A program made the position numbers and the translations under genes. This document shows, piece after piece, positions 53,940-63,508 of a stretch of DNA of 64,000 bases. Source of the stretch: Pseudofrankia inefficax (GTDB taxonomy: Bacteria > Actinomycetota > Actinomycetes > Frankiales > Frankiaceae). A model generated the notes under the pieces. The model was not told the DNA's origin. It ran no database searches and saw only the letters and a program-made list of their open reading frames with translations. How positions within the stretch are numbered: position 1 is the stretch's first letter; each line of letters opens with the position of its first letter. Location of the stretch: assembly GCF_000166135.1 (NCBI RefSeq), contig NC_014666.1, positions 3,844,001 to 3,908,000 on the forward strand. The letters run 5' to 3'.

Positions 53940-54767
53940 ATGCGATTTCTTGGCAGCCACCGAGGCGGGGACGGCGAGGACAGCACAAATGGACGCGCCC
54001 TGCGAGAGCGAGGCAGATCCAGGTCGGGGAGCTGGGGCCCGAGAGCCATCGTCCTGACCGGGGTGACAGCCGCTCTGGCCGTGGTCCTGGTGGCCGTGAG
54101 CGGTCCAGTCTCCGCGGCACCGGCAGATCCGCCGCAGACAAGCCAGCGGTCCTTGAAACCGACGTGGAAGCCGGTACGCGCTCGGCTCTCCGTCGCTCCG
54201 ATACAGGGCACTACACCGTTGGCCGTGACGGCGACCGCCTCGGACTCGACTGGTGTCCCACCCCTGGCCTATCGATTCAGCTTTGGCGACGGAACACCGG
54301 CGGTCATCGGATCAGCCTCGACGGTCACCCATAGCTATTCCCACGCCGGATTCTTCCTGATCACGCTGACCGTCCGCGGCCGAAACGGCGCTACCGACAC
54401 CGCGTGGCAATGGGTGAGAGTGGCACCGGCCGTCGTCCCGGGTCCCGTACGTAACCTGCGAGTCCAGGTGGGCGCCGATGAACCGGGGCTCCTGGAGCCG
54501 TGCTACCTGCACTACTACGTGTCGTGGGACCCGCCGCTGCGTGGCGCCAACCAGGTGACCTCTTACACCATTACCCCGGAGATCTCGGGCTACACGGTCA
54601 TGACCACCGGCACGAGTTTCACCTACTTCCACTACAACGACGTCGGTCACAACGGACTCTCCGTGGTCACCGTGCGGGCGAATTCCGCCGCGGGTCCCGG
54701 CCCCGTCGTCTCCACGGCCGTCCACCTGCCCGCCGACCCCTGTGACGCGGTCGCGCCCGTCTCCTAA
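53940..54767 (+). CDS. Secreted PKD / fibronectin type III domain protein
   Basis: A 275-residue exported protein. ATG at 53940 follows GGGAGG by five bases. A basic n-region (about 1-35) and a hydrophobic stretch near 36-57 (AIVLTGVTAALAVVLVAVSG), ending in SAAPA, make a signal peptide or anchor. Residues about 80-165 form a PKD domain, marked by YRFSFGDGTP and VTHSYSHAGFFLITLTV. Residues about 170-265 resemble a fibronectin type III module (VSWDPPLRGANQVTSYTITP). Such modules mediate carbohydrate or protein binding outside the cell. There is no enzymatic domain, so it is a binding or structural surface protein. It stands alone among mobile-element fragments. Confidence 0.8.
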   Translation: MRFLGSHRGGDGEDSTNGRALRERGRSRSGSWGPRAIVLTGVTAALAVVLVAVSGPVSAAPADPPQTSQRSLKPTWKPVRARLSVAPIQGTTPLAVTATASDSTGVPPLAYRFSFGDGTPAVIGSASTVTHSYSHAGFFLITLTVRGRNGATDTAWQWVRVAPAVVPGPVRNLRVQVGADEPGLLEPCYLHYYVSWDPPLRGANQVTSYTITPEISGYTVMTTGTSFTYFHYNDVGHNGLSVVTVRANSAAGPGPVVSTAVHLPADPCDAVAPVS

Positions 54768-55250
54768 TCTCGACCGGCACTCACCAGACAAATCGCTCTG
54801 CCCGCGCGGGGCGATCGCGATGAACCACCGGGAATTCCGCCGCCCCATCGCGGTCGCCCCCATTGCCCTGTCAGCCTCACGGCGGTGTCCCGCCACGGCC
54901 GCATCGTGCACGCAATCAGCCCGGCCGACCTCGGGCAGTTGGAACGCGCGACCGAGCCCCGACAGGCGGACACCAGCAGGCCAAAGCAAACATCCTCGAG
55001 GCAGGGCCGACGGCGGCAGCGCCCACGCGGCCGACGGGCCGATCGAGCCGTCGTGACACTGCCGGGACCAATCCCTGGGGCCGTACCGCCGTTGATGCCG
55101 GCCGTGTCGATCGGGTGCCTCGTGCGCCTCTCCCGAGACGCCATCGGCGGGTGCCTAGCAGCTAACGATCATAAATAGTCGCGACGTGACGACCGACCCG
55201 ACGCTGGTAGCACCTGCCCGTGCGGGGATTGCCGTGTGCGGCCAGCGGTG
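54768..55250. other. Intergenic region downstream of PKD gene
   Basis: About 480 bp in which no frame on either strand shows recognisable motifs or a credible ribosome binding site. It precedes the WD40-type fragment on the minus strand and is probably decayed sequence. Confidence 0.4.
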
Positions 55251-55394
55251 TCACGGACAAGGCGGGTCGTACGGGACGTCGGGAAGTACCTGGTGCCACT
55301 CGGCGGCGGTGAGAGAGTTGGCTGAGTCGACACAGGCGGCGGCGACGAGCTGGGCCACGTCCGGTGGCGTGGTGTACGGAGGGTGACGTCGCGT
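55251..55394 (-). pseudogene. C-terminal fragment of a WD40/STAND-type protein
   Basis: A minus-strand frame reads VAQLVAAACVDSANSLTAAEW, then HQVLPDVPYDPPCP and stop. Actinobacterial WD40-repeat and STAND/AAA proteins end in just this pattern: a cysteine, a N-x-L-T..EW segment and P-Y-x-x-x-C-P. Only about 45 codons remain, with no start, and the upstream side runs directly into the IS256-type element, which probably truncated the gene. Confidence 0.6.
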
Positions 55395-55409
55395 GATCCT
55401 CGGTGCAGG

Positions 55410-56415
55410 TTATGCGGCGAGGGCGTCGGTGGTGACGCTGATCTCGGGTGTGTCGGCGGGGTTTTCGTTGGGGTCGGTTTTGGCGAGGATTTCCAGTCCG
55501 AAGTAGCGGTGGGTCTCGATCCATTCGTCGTGCTGTTCGGCGAGGACGGCGCCGACGGGGCGGATGATGGCTTCGCGGTTCGGGAAGATACCGACGACGT
55601 CGGTGCGCCGGCGGATCTCCTTGTTGAGCCGTTCCTGCGGGTTCGATGACCAGATCTGACGCCAGATCTCTCGAGGATAGGTGGTGAACGCGAGTACGTC
55701 GGCTTTGGCTTCCTCCAGGTGCGTCGCGGCGCGGGGTAGCTTCTCGGCCAGGCCGTCGACGGCCCGGTCGAACTGTGCGTTCACCTCGGTCGCGTCGGCC
55801 TGATCGAAGATTGTTCGCACGAGCGTGGCGACCCAGGGCTGCGACGTCGCGCCGATCGAGGCGACCAGGCCGGCATGCGCGTCGGAGGTGACCAGGCGGA
55901 CGCCGGTCAGGCCGCGGGCGACCAGGCCCCGGAAGAACGCCAGCCAGCCGGCGCCGTCCTCGCTGCTCACGACGTCGAGGCCGAGGATCTCGCGGTGCCC
56001 GTCGCCGTTGACGCCGACCGCGAGCAGGCAGTGCACGTTGATCACTCGGCCGTCCTCGCGGACCTTCATCGTCAACGCATCCGCCTGCACGAACCGGTAC
56101 GGACCGGCGTCCAGCGGCCGGGAGCGGAACGCCTCGACCTGGCCGTCGAGGTGCCGGGCGAGCTCGGAGACCTGGGATTTGGAGATATGCGCGACGCCGA
56201 GTTGCTCGACCAGTCTGTCGACCCGGCGCGTCGATACTCCGCGCAGGTAGGACGTCGCGACGACCGAGATCAGTGCCTGCTCGGCGCGCCGGCGCCGCGT
56301 CAACAGCCATTCCGGGAAATACGAGCCCTGCCGCAGCCGCGGAATCGCCAGCTCGATCGTCCCGGCCCGGGTGTCCCACGCCCGATCCCGGTAACCATTC
56401 CGACGATTAGCTGGT
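55410..56415 (-). mobile_element. IS256-family transposase with N-terminal loss and internal deletion
   Basis: Minus-strand Mutator/IS256 transposase. The frame begins without a proper start near 56415 (RRNGYRDRAWDTRAGTIEL) and stays open to 55410. Catalytic positions are recognisable: Asp in FVQADALTMKVRE, Asp in LVTSDAHAGL and Glu in NPQERLNKEIRRRTDVVGIF. About 25 residues are missing between GLVASIGAT and SQPWVATLV, exactly where the family has its W-x-x-C-R-x-H motif. The deletion is in frame. The first 70-80 residues are also lost. The protein is therefore unlikely to transpose. It separates the WD40-type and XRE-type fragments, so the insertion probably disrupted older genes. Terminal inverted repeats were not found. 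Confidence 0.8.
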
Positions 56416-56484
56416 GGGAAGGTCTCGGCCTTCCTCTGATCTTCGTGCGGTGCAGGCTCAGTGCGGCCGGGTCGCCCTGGTCCA

Positions 56485-56742
56485 GGTGCACCCGGAGCCA
56501 GGCTGAGAACGGTCGGCCGTCTGCATCGCGTGTTCCGCCGCGATCCAGCTCAAATCTGCCTCGCCCAGCTTGCTCAGCGTCGTGGCCGCCAGATGATGCG
56601 TCCGAGTCGAGGCCGACCAAGCACCGTGCTCGTAGTCGGCACCCGCACCCGCTGTCACGCCCTCCAGATGCTGCGCCGACCCGATCAGCCCCGGCAGAGT
56701 CACCACAACGCGGCCGATCCGCCCCCGCGCCTGGAGCGTCAA
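56485..56742 (-). pseudogene. Fragment of an XRE-family regulator (TPR-like region)
   Basis: A minus-strand frame reads LPGLIGSAQHLEGV, then RTHHLAATTLSKLGEADLSW and IAAEHAMQTADRS. This is the helical repeat region of the large actinobacterial XRE regulators, whose usual form is LTKLGEADLAWIAADRAM. Neither the N-terminal helix-turn-helix nor the rest of the C-terminus is present; homology stops at ADRS near 56510. It overlaps the end of the next gene by 4 bp and was probably cut by the neighbouring insertion. Confidence 0.55.
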
Positions 56743-57146
56743 AACGTTCCGGCCAGGGCCGCCGCCACCTGCTGGGCGCCTGCGAGGTTGACCCGAGGAA
56801 CGTCGAACTGCCAGACCGAACCGTCGTCGAACGCAATCTCGAGGACGCCGGCGAGCCTGCCCTTGTCGACCCGGGCGGCCCGGACCGCCGCGCGCGGCAC
56901 CGACGCGATCACCTCAGGAGTCGGTTTCGGCTTGAACGCGCCTCTCTTGGCCGTAAACAGGACGACCTCGGCGTCATAGACACCGAAGTAGGCGATCGCT
57001 CCCTTACCCAGCGGGGACGTCCCCTGGGTGCCCGCTGACGCGACGGCGGCGCCGATCAAGCCGCCGGTCGCACCCGCGACCGCTGAACGGACCATGCCAC
57101 GCGGCTCAACGAACGTCGCTACCCGCGCCTGCCTGGGATCTGGCAT
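56739..57146 (-). CDS. Small conserved actinobacterial protein, PH/GRAM-like
   Basis: A 135-residue protein starting at ATG 57146 with AAAGGGAGC upstream; the longer frame to 57296 has no such support. The N-terminal part has a glycine-rich hydrophobic helix, MVRSAVAGATGGLIGAAVAS, followed by a beta-rich domain (IAYFGVYDAEVVLFTAKRG, VLEIAFDDGSVWQFDVPRVN). Similar short proteins occur in Streptomyces and Frankia and look like a membrane-associated pleckstrin-homology-like fold. The function is not known. It stands alone. Confidence 0.7.
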   Translation of the reverse strand: MPDPRQARVATFVEPRGMVRSAVAGATGGLIGAAVASAGTQGTSPLGKGAIAYFGVYDAEVVLFTAKRGAFKPKPTPEVIASVPRAAVRAARVDKGRLAGVLEIAFDDGSVWQFDVPRVNLAGAQQVAAALAGTF

Positions 57147-57496
57147 TTTGGGCTCCCTTTCTTTGGTTCTCTCCCGCGGATTCCGGTTGATCGACAGCGA
57201 CCCGGACGTCCCAGCCACATCCCAACTGCCGTCCACCCCGGGATGCGGATCACCTGGCCGGCCCAGCTCGGCTCGAGAGCCCTGACCACCCAGCAACCAT
57301 GGTCCGTCTACCGAATGTGCGCCAGAGTCGATCTTGAAACGTCCAGACCGTCATCCAAGCACGCGGCATTTCCGTCGGCGGGGGCACCGAGCCAGAAGCC
57401 TCCTACATGAACGCGACGCTACGACCATCGCGCTGAAACAGCCGCGCTCTTTTCAACCTCTGAACCACCTGCTTACCGTGCCCAGCACCGCGTAAC
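57147..57496. other. Intergenic region
   Basis: About 350 bp between two minus-strand genes. I see no ORF with coding character, no RNA gene and no clear hairpin. Confidence 0.4.
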
Positions 57497-57889
57497 TCAT
57501 CCCGCGACCGCCAGCGCCGACACGTCAGGCAGCCGGCCGCTTGAGTACGTGACCCGGCTGAGCTGCCAGCCCGCCGTCGTCCGGATGGCCGTCCCGGGCA
57601 TGCCCGCAGAGAACTGGGTCGTGAGGCCGCCGGGCACCGGTACCGACGGGTCCGTGAAAGTCAGCGTCATCCCGACTTCCACGTCGCCGCCCCCGAGCGT
57701 CGACATGCCGTCCACGGCCACCGCCTCCGTACGCGCCAGCCCCGGGAACCGCGCGTTGATCTGCCCGCGCAGCCCGATCAGCGCCGGGCCATCCTCGGCC
57801 GCGTTCGCCCACTGCGCCGATGGCACCCCCGCGGTGAACGCGTCGTAGAAGGCCGCCCGCACCGCCGCGTCGGTCGCCGTCGGCGTCAT
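57497..57889 (-). CDS. Short MTB12-like domain protein
   Basis: A 130-residue protein with the compact alpha/beta layout of the low-molecular-weight antigen MTB12 C-terminal domain: AAVRAAFYDAFTAG at the N-terminus, then GLRGQINARFPGL, VEVGMTLTFTDP and GWQLSRVTYSS. Family members are usually secreted with a signal peptide. Here none is visible from the ATG at 57889 (AGGT nine bases upstream), and an upstream frame reading MLAGCGR is out of phase. It is either a cytoplasmic variant or a gene that lost its export signal. Function unknown. Confidence 0.6.
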   Translation of the reverse strand: MTPTATDAAVRAAFYDAFTAGVPSAQWANAAEDGPALIGLRGQINARFPGLARTEAVAVDGMSTLGGGDVEVGMTLTFTDPSVPVPGGLTTQFSAGMPGTAIRTTAGWQLSRVTYSSGRLPDVSALAVAG

Positions 57890-58389
57890 GAACTACCTGG
57901 GTCAGCAGAGCGCTGCGCGGCCAGACGCGTTCGCGGAGATGCGGTTCGTCACGGCCATCAGAGCCGGATGCCACCGCCCGCCCACAACCCGCCAGCACCC
58001 GCCCTTACCAAACAGGCCCAGTTTCTCCCGCGCCCGCGCTGGCCGGCGTTCTCGTTACGCCAGCAAGCCTGTCGTGCTGCCACCGAGAGCTGGTCCGGTG
58101 ACGCCAAACTCATCGCGCGGCGGCTCGCGGTCGCGTCAGGCGCGCAGGCAGCCTAACCGGCACCCCGCTACCGCTACATCCCCCGCCACACACACAGCCG
58201 GCGGGATGGGCTATAGCAACAGCACCTTTACCGGGCCCCCTCGCCCTCCACGGCGCTCGCGGCGAGCAGCCGCGCCGCCCGGGGACCGCGTCACGATGTG
58301 ACGTGGTCCGCCCTTGACGATGGCGCTGGCCCGTAGCACGCTTCGGCATCCGAGAGTTAGCCGTACGCCACCGAACAAGCGTCTTCGGG
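57890..58389. other. Intergenic region between divergent genes
   Basis: About 500 bp separating the MTB12-like gene from the membrane protein gene on the other strand. Several frames are open because of GC bias, but none shows a motif, a ribosome binding site or plausible residue composition. Confidence 0.4.
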
Positions 58390-59148
58390 ATGGCAAAGAG
58401 TGCAGCGAAAGGGCATGCATTGCGTGACGTTGCGCCAGAGCCTGACAAGTCGACGCGGTTGAAGTCATACCGGCTCGCGGTGCGTAAACCTTCGGTCGTC
58501 AGCCGCGACGGCAACATCGAGATGACCCTGCCCACCTACTTCGGCGGCCGGAAGTGGATCATTCCCTTACGTCAGATAGCGGTACGGGATCTATCTGCGG
58601 CGCCTTCCGTCGACAACACGGCAGACCGCGAACCCGTCCTTGCCCGTGAACTGCGCGTGCCCTACCTGTTCACCACAGGGCCCGTCACGAAACCGAACCT
58701 GCAGTTGATGTTCGACGAGCCGCAGCGTGTACCACCGGTGCGACTCGCAGCCGCGTTCGCGCCGAACACCGACCTGCCGTTCGGCTACCGCTCGACCCGG
58801 TCGCAGATCGGAGACCACGTCGACGGTGTCCTCCTGCGAGCCTACGACTCAGCGAAGCTCAGCCGCCTTCTCAAGGCGGCCGGCGCGCGTCCATTCGACG
58901 ACCCGACCAGCTGGATGCACGAGCACCGAACGATCGTTTCGGACGCCACGGAACGGGATACCCTCACGCGGCGGCGCCGCACCGGGCGCAGTCTTCAACG
59001 CGTCGCAGCGGTCCTACTCTTCGCGACCTTGGTAGCCGGCCGGTGGCTTCTCCCGGGCAACGGCCCGTGGTGGCCAGTACTGCTCCTGCTAGGCGTCCTC
59101 ATCGGGCTTCTCGGACTGGCCGCGGTCGGCCGCCGACTGGCGCGGTAG
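58390..59148 (+). CDS. Membrane protein of unknown function, 252 residues
   Basis: A soluble N-terminal domain of about 195 residues, with several beta-strand-like blocks (RLAVRKPSVVSRDGNIEMTL, GGRKWIIPLRQIAVRDL, VPYLFTTGPVTKPNLQLMF), is followed by a basic RRRRTGR stretch and two TM helices near 205-225 and 228-248. By the positive-inside rule the large domain is cytoplasmic. The strand pattern is reminiscent of PH/GRAM-like bacterial domains, but I do not recognise the family. It is followed 218 bp downstream by another membrane protein gene on the same strand. Confidence 0.7.
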   Translation: MAKSAAKGHALRDVAPEPDKSTRLKSYRLAVRKPSVVSRDGNIEMTLPTYFGGRKWIIPLRQIAVRDLSAAPSVDNTADREPVLARELRVPYLFTTGPVTKPNLQLMFDEPQRVPPVRLAAAFAPNTDLPFGYRSTRSQIGDHVDGVLLRAYDSAKLSRLLKAAGARPFDDPTSWMHEHRTIVSDATERDTLTRRRRTGRSLQRVAAVLLFATLVAGRWLLPGNGPWWPVLLLLGVLIGLLGLAAVGRRLAR

Positions 59149-59366
59149 CGGCCGGAACCGTACCCTTCCGCCGCTTACGGCCCGTACACCCGGTCCGCGA
59201 CCATCGTGACCAGAGCAGATCGACGCCGGCCCATTTGTCCCCGGAGCCCGCGACGCCGAGGACGAGCAGCGCGGTGAGCGCGGCCGACGAGGTCCTACTT
59301 TTCGTCCGGTATGCCGGGAAGCCTGGTCAGCGGTCCTGTCCGTCATCGCCAGTCCCGGGAGGCGCG

Positions 59367-60500
59367 ATGCCCAGCCACGACGTGAAGCCCGGACGAGCGG
59401 CCCGTCGGCGCCGCCCTGCGGGGCGACCCCGAGCGTTGGCCGGGCCGGCGTCGCGCTGGATCCGCCACGTGATGACATCCAGCCGCGCGCTCCTCCCGGA
59501 GCGGCCTGAGACCAGGCTGGCGGCGATGGTCATCGGCCTGCTGCTCGTCGCGCTGGCACTGGTCGAGGGGGTGACGTCCTGGCAGATGATCGTGACGCGG
59601 GCGGCCCGCGCGCAGGCGACGGCGGTAGCCGTCGGAACGCTCGACCCGAGCCACCAGCAGTACAAGGACGAGATTTGGGTCCGTTGGGTCGACGCGGGCG
59701 GCGACCCACACACGCAAGGTGTCAGCACGAACGACGACGTCGCTCCCAAGCCGGGCACGACCTTCTCTGTGGCATACGACCCGCGCCATCCATCCGCGCC
59801 TGCCTACCTCTCCGGCCCCGCCACCGAGGTCAACGACAGCCACATCGTGCTTGCGCCGGGAATCCTGTACGGCGTGTCGCTCGTGGCGCAGTTCCTGTGC
59901 TGGTGTGGCCGGCGTGCTCGGAGCCGGTGGACCTCCCGGTTGCCGGCCCGGCCGATGACAGCGGTCGCCTACTCGGCGAACTACCCCAGGGGTAACCGCG
60001 CCGACGACCTGTTCCGGCTGGTCGGGCCATCCACCTGGCTGCGGCTGAGCCCGCCGGACGGGGCGAGTTCGGCCCCGGGCGCGGCGGTGTGGCAGCGGGT
60101 GATGTGGAACCCGACCTTCGAAGGCGCCTCGGCGCGTGGCGCGGTCACCGTCCGCGGAACGCCCGCGGTCGACCATGTGGTCGGCGTGGAGCTGGCCGAT
60201 GGGACGCAACTGGTCCCTATCGGACCGGTCCGTGACCGGCCGCGTAACCGTCTCCTACTCACGGAGCTGGGCGCCAAGCCACGGCAGGGCAACCGTCCTA
60301 GGCCCCCGCTCGCCCGCAACGCCACCGTCTGCCTGCTCGCCCCGGCCGCGGCGCTGGTCGGAGCGGTCGGCGGCTTCCTCTCGCACAGTTCGGCGTCGTC
60401 GATCCTCGGTGGAGTTTTCGCGTCGCTCGGCTGCGCACTCGCCGGAGCCGCCTTGGTCATCAATGGATGGGCCCTCACCGGTGGAGCCCCGCGACGGTGA
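59367..60500 (+). CDS. DUF3592-like membrane protein
   Basis: A 377-residue protein from ATG 59367, with GGGAGG four bases upstream; the open frame extends 5' but without support. After a basic N-terminus there is one TM helix (AAMVIGLLLVALALVEGVTS), then a beta-rich extracytoplasmic domain with the DUF3592 style of repeats (VAVGTLDPSHQQYKDEIWVRW, YDPRHPSAPAYL), a second hydrophobic helix (GILYGVSLVAQFLCWC), a soluble stretch and two C-terminal helices. Function unknown. Similar proteins are common in actinobacteria near other membrane genes of unknown role. Confidence 0.7.
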   Translation: MPSHDVKPGRAARRRRPAGRPRALAGPASRWIRHVMTSSRALLPERPETRLAAMVIGLLLVALALVEGVTSWQMIVTRAARAQATAVAVGTLDPSHQQYKDEIWVRWVDAGGDPHTQGVSTNDDVAPKPGTTFSVAYDPRHPSAPAYLSGPATEVNDSHIVLAPGILYGVSLVAQFLCWCGRRARSRWTSRLPARPMTAVAYSANYPRGNRADDLFRLVGPSTWLRLSPPDGASSAPGAAVWQRVMWNPTFEGASARGAVTVRGTPAVDHVVGVELADGTQLVPIGPVRDRPRNRLLLTELGAKPRQGNRPRPPLARNATVCLLAPAAALVGAVGGFLSHSSASSILGGVFASLGCALAGAALVINGWALTGGAPRR

Positions 60501-60930
60501 CACCGGCGCCAGTTACAGGCTCCATTGACATGGCGAAGGCCAACTGGGTCGCCCTTACCGCGGGGAATGACCCCCAGCCACCGCCGACGGCGATGTCGCG
60601 ATCTCGCCGCGTCGCTGCCGATCCGGCTCTGCGTGCTCGGTCTTCGGATCCCATTGTCCGCGACAGCGTCGACATCCACGGCCCTACCTGTCCGTGCCCG
60701 CTACGAGTGGCGCGCATTTTGAGACTGCATGATCATCCGGTTCGTACGGAGAAATGGTCTCCGCTAGACCCCACTGGCCCTCACAGCCGCGGGCCACAAG
60801 CCATCGCACAGCGTCGTCGGACAGATCGATCCAACCGGCGAGATCCGCTACCGTGCCCCTGCGAACCGCCACACCTGGTACTCGACCGGCCGGCTGGACA
60901 GCCGGCTCACGAGCGTCACTGTGCATAACC
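60501..60930. other. Intergenic region with one marginal small ORF
   Basis: No gene is firmly supported. A 62-codon minus-strand frame (60684-60872, GTG start) reads GTVADLAGWIDLSDDAVRWL with fairly natural composition and could be a small protein or fragment, but I find no motif. Confidence 0.3.
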
Positions 60931-61068
60931 CATCGCGCCCTGACCTCCGAACAGATCGCCGACGCCCGCATCCTGCTCGGCGCCGGACAAACCCGAACCG
61001 CCGTCGCCGCCAAGCTACGCGTCTCCCGCTGGACACTTAGCCGCGCCCTCGACACCGCGCCCCGCTGA
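60931..61068 (+). pseudogene. C-terminal HTH of a resolvase/invertase
   Basis: The last 45 codons read THRALTSEQIADARILLGAG, then QTRTAVAAKLRVSRWTLSRAL. This is the Hin/Tn3-resolvase DNA-binding helix-turn-helix. The catalytic serine domain that should precede it (about 140 residues) is absent; upstream sequence is unrelated. It is a remnant of a transposon or invertible element. Confidence 0.65.
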
Positions 61069-61377
61069 CGCCCGCCACCGGGTGCCAACGCTTGACCGCA
61101 GCGGACAGGCCACGCGCGGATCGCGGCACGACAAGATGCTTTCTCAGCTTGCTGACCACCACTGGGCGTGGGTCCGCTTCGCCCGGCAGCCAGGGTGACA
61201 GGAGTTGGGCAACGGGAGACTGTCACGCCGAGATCTGGGATGGCCGGGAGGTGAGACTCCTCCCGGCTACTCGACCTGAGGTAGAGCCAGCTATACCGCG
61301 CGGGTACCGCAGCCTCACCCGGTTGTGCTAGCTCATGTGCCATCGCGCTCCGAGCGGCCCTTCTCTACTGTCGTCCC
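61069..61377. other. Intergenic region upstream of the two-component operon
   Basis: About 310 bp between the resolvase remnant and the membrane protein gene. The promoter of the downstream three-gene operon must lie here. I see no convincing -35/-10 pair or operator. Confidence 0.4.
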
Positions 61378-62232
61378 ATGCGATTTCGATCGATCACGAC
61401 AACTGGTGCCGCCGAACCAACACCAGGTTCCGACCGCAAAAATGTTCGACTGGATTCGAGGTCCGTGATCGGGTTGCTGCTGGTGGCCGGCGCAGCTTTG
61501 GTGGCAGCATTCGTGTTCGCCCCTGCCGCCCTCCTGAGGCCAAGTGACGCGAAACTGCAGGACGACATCGGGCGCGCTCTCGTCGAGTATTGGCGAAGCG
61601 GATCCCCGGCGTTCCCCGCCCGGCTGACGACGCTGGTCGACTACTGGTTTCAATGGCATGCGATCAAGGTGGCAATCAGCGCGTTGTTGGTTATTGTCCT
61701 CGCCCTGCTCGCCACCGCGCTGTGGCAGAGATACCTGCGTGCCCGGCCCTGGTACGCGGCGGTCGCCACAGCCGCAACGGTGTTGACGGTTTTCGCCATA
61801 TGGGTGCTGTCGGTGAACATCCAGGTGATGGCCCTACCTCTGATCCCGTTGCTGGGGCTGCTACCCGGTAGAACCGCCGACGGAAATCTCGCACAGGTTT
61901 TGAGTGAGATGCGCGAAGGGCTGACGGATTCGGCCAGCCCGCACGCCGGTTCCCCTACGCTGACGGCGCTGCTCGGCGAGGTCGAGCGATACTACTGGGT
62001 CACGGCGGCGATTTCCGCCACGCTGATGGTGGCAACCGGCCTGGCGAGCGCCCGTTTCTGGAAGCGGCGTATCGCCAGTGACCCGAGCGCCACCCGCGTC
62101 AGATTCATGCACAGTACACTCGGTGTCATCACGGCCCTGACCGCATGCCTGCTGCTACTCATGACAGCGGCCAGTGCATTCTCGGCGCTCGAACCCGCCA
62201 CCTCGCTGCTCGGCGTCATCGGTGCGGCCTGA
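61378..62232 (+). CDS. Polytopic membrane protein preceding a histidine kinase
   Basis: A 284-residue membrane protein with about five hydrophobic segments: near 30-50 (IGLLLVAGAALVAAFVF), 97-114 (SALLVIVLALLATALW), 125-165, 210-225 (AAISATLMVATGLAS) and the C-terminus (LGVITALTACLLLLMTAAS). A loop of about 45 residues around 165-205 is probably extracytoplasmic. No family recognised. It lies 37 bp upstream of the kinase on the same strand, so it is likely part of the signalling operon as a sensor accessory or a regulated target. No clear Shine-Dalgarno precedes the ATG, so the transcript may be leaderless. Confidence 0.7.
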   Translation: MRFRSITTTGAAEPTPGSDRKNVRLDSRSVIGLLLVAGAALVAAFVFAPAALLRPSDAKLQDDIGRALVEYWRSGSPAFPARLTTLVDYWFQWHAIKVAISALLVIVLALLATALWQRYLRARPWYAAVATAATVLTVFAIWVLSVNIQVMALPLIPLLGLLPGRTADGNLAQVLSEMREGLTDSASPHAGSPTLTALLGEVERYYWVTAAISATLMVATGLASARFWKRRIASDPSATRVRFMHSTLGVITALTACLLLLMTAASAFSALEPATSLLGVIGAA

Positions 62233-62269
62233 CCCGCTCCTCCAGCTGCTGCGTCGAAGGGTCGTGACC

Positions 62270-63508
62270 GTGGAGACGAGCGTGTGGCGGGCGATGGCGG
62301 GCAACCCCGTCCGATTCGTCCTGTCGCGATGGCCATGGCGCAGCCTGGCCTATGTGGTCAGTAGCGTGGCGGTCATCTCGATCGCCTGGCTGGCCATCAT
62401 GCCGCTGGTGCTGTTTCCGCCGCTGCTGCTGCTCGTCGGCATACCGATCGGGGCGCTGGAGCGCCACCGGCTCGGCTTCATGGAGCCGCTGGCGGTCCCC
62501 GACCCGCACGCACCCGCGCCCCCGAGCGGCTGGGCGTGGGTGCGGCTGCGGGTGACCGAGGCTGCCACCTGGCGCGAACTCGGCTATTGCGCATGCCTGC
62601 TGTCGGTGCTTGCGCTCCTCGACCTCGCCGCGGTGTTCGTTCTGTTCATCTGCCTCCTCCTGCTGGCGTTGCCGCTGTTGGTCGGGTTGGGCGCGAACGT
62701 CCATATCGCGGTGGGCACCTGGACGGTCGAGACCGTCGGGCAGGCGTGCGCCGTCGCCGGTCTGGCCGGGGTGCCCGCGACGGTGGTCACCCTGTACGGA
62801 ATCGGCGTGCTCGGCGGTGCCCAGGCAGCCTTCGCCAAGTGGCTGCTCGCGCCCACCGGCACCGAGCTGAACCGTCAGGTCGAGGAGCTGGCCCGGTCAC
62901 GCGGCCGGTTGGTCAACGCGTTCGAGGCCGAGCGCCGTCGGATCGAGCGAGACCTGCACGACGGCGCGCAGCAACATCTGGTGCTCCTGACGATGAAGCT
63001 GGGCCTGGCCGAGCGGCATATGGCCGACGCAGATGGACGCGCCGGTGAACTCGTCGGCGAGGCCCACGAGCAGGCTCGGCTGGCACTCACGACCCTCCGG
63101 GACCAGATCCGCGGCATCCATCCTCAGATCCTCACCGATCTCGGGCTGGCCGAGGCGGTACGCGAACTCGCCGAACGGTGTCCGATTCCGGCCGAGGTCG
63201 ACCTCGACCTGCCCGGCCGGCTGCCGCCCGAGATCGAGTCCACCGCCTACTTCGTGGTCTCGGAGGCCCTGACCAACGCGGTACGACACGCTGCAGCCAC
63301 TCGTATCCAGATCAGTGGCAGACTCGCTGAGCAACGGCTGGCGCTGACAATCGTCGATGACGGTAGGGGCGGCGCTGAACCGTCACTGGGCACGGGCATG
63401 CGGGGGCTGGCCGACCGAGTGGCCGTCGTGGCTGGCGCCCTGGAGATCAGCAGCCCACAAGGAGGGCCCACCACAGTGCGGATCGACCTGCCGTGTCGCT
63501 ACGAATAG
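62270..63508 (+). CDS. NarL-type sensor histidine kinase
   Basis: A 412-residue kinase. I start it at GTG 62270, which has GAAGGG eight bases upstream; a GTG at 62222 would overlap the preceding gene. Residues about 15-205 hold four TM helices in two pairs with a loop between (a putative sensor module). After a short linker comes the HisKA_3 dimerisation helix with EAERRRIERDLHDGAQQHLV and the phospho-accepting His near residue 230. The HATPase domain shows VVSEALTNAVRHAAAT (N box) and VDDGRGG plus GTGMRGLADRV (G boxes). It should phosphorylate the response regulator encoded next, whose start overlaps it by 16 bp. Confidence 0.9.
   Translation: METSVWRAMAGNPVRFVLSRWPWRSLAYVVSSVAVISIAWLAIMPLVLFPPLLLLVGIPIGALERHRLGFMEPLAVPDPHAPAPPSGWAWVRLRVTEAATWRELGYCACLLSVLALLDLAAVFVLFICLLLLALPLLVGLGANVHIAVGTWTVETVGQACAVAGLAGVPATVVTLYGIGVLGGAQAAFAKWLLAPTGTELNRQVEELARSRGRLVNAFEAERRRIERDLHDGAQQHLVLLTMKLGLAERHMADADGRAGELVGEAHEQARLALTTLRDQIRGIHPQILTDLGLAEAVRELAERCPIPAEVDLDLPGRLPPEIESTAYFVVSEALTNAVRHAAATRIQISGRLAEQRLALTIVDDGRGGAEPSLGTGMRGLADRVAVVAGALEISSPQGGPTTVRIDLPCRYE

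Noticed and set aside
57525-57998. Lipoprotein start (LAGC) upstream of the MTB12-like gene
   Set aside because: The frame has a stop just upstream of the apparent lipobox, no hydrophobic core precedes it, and it is out of phase with the MTB12-like domain.
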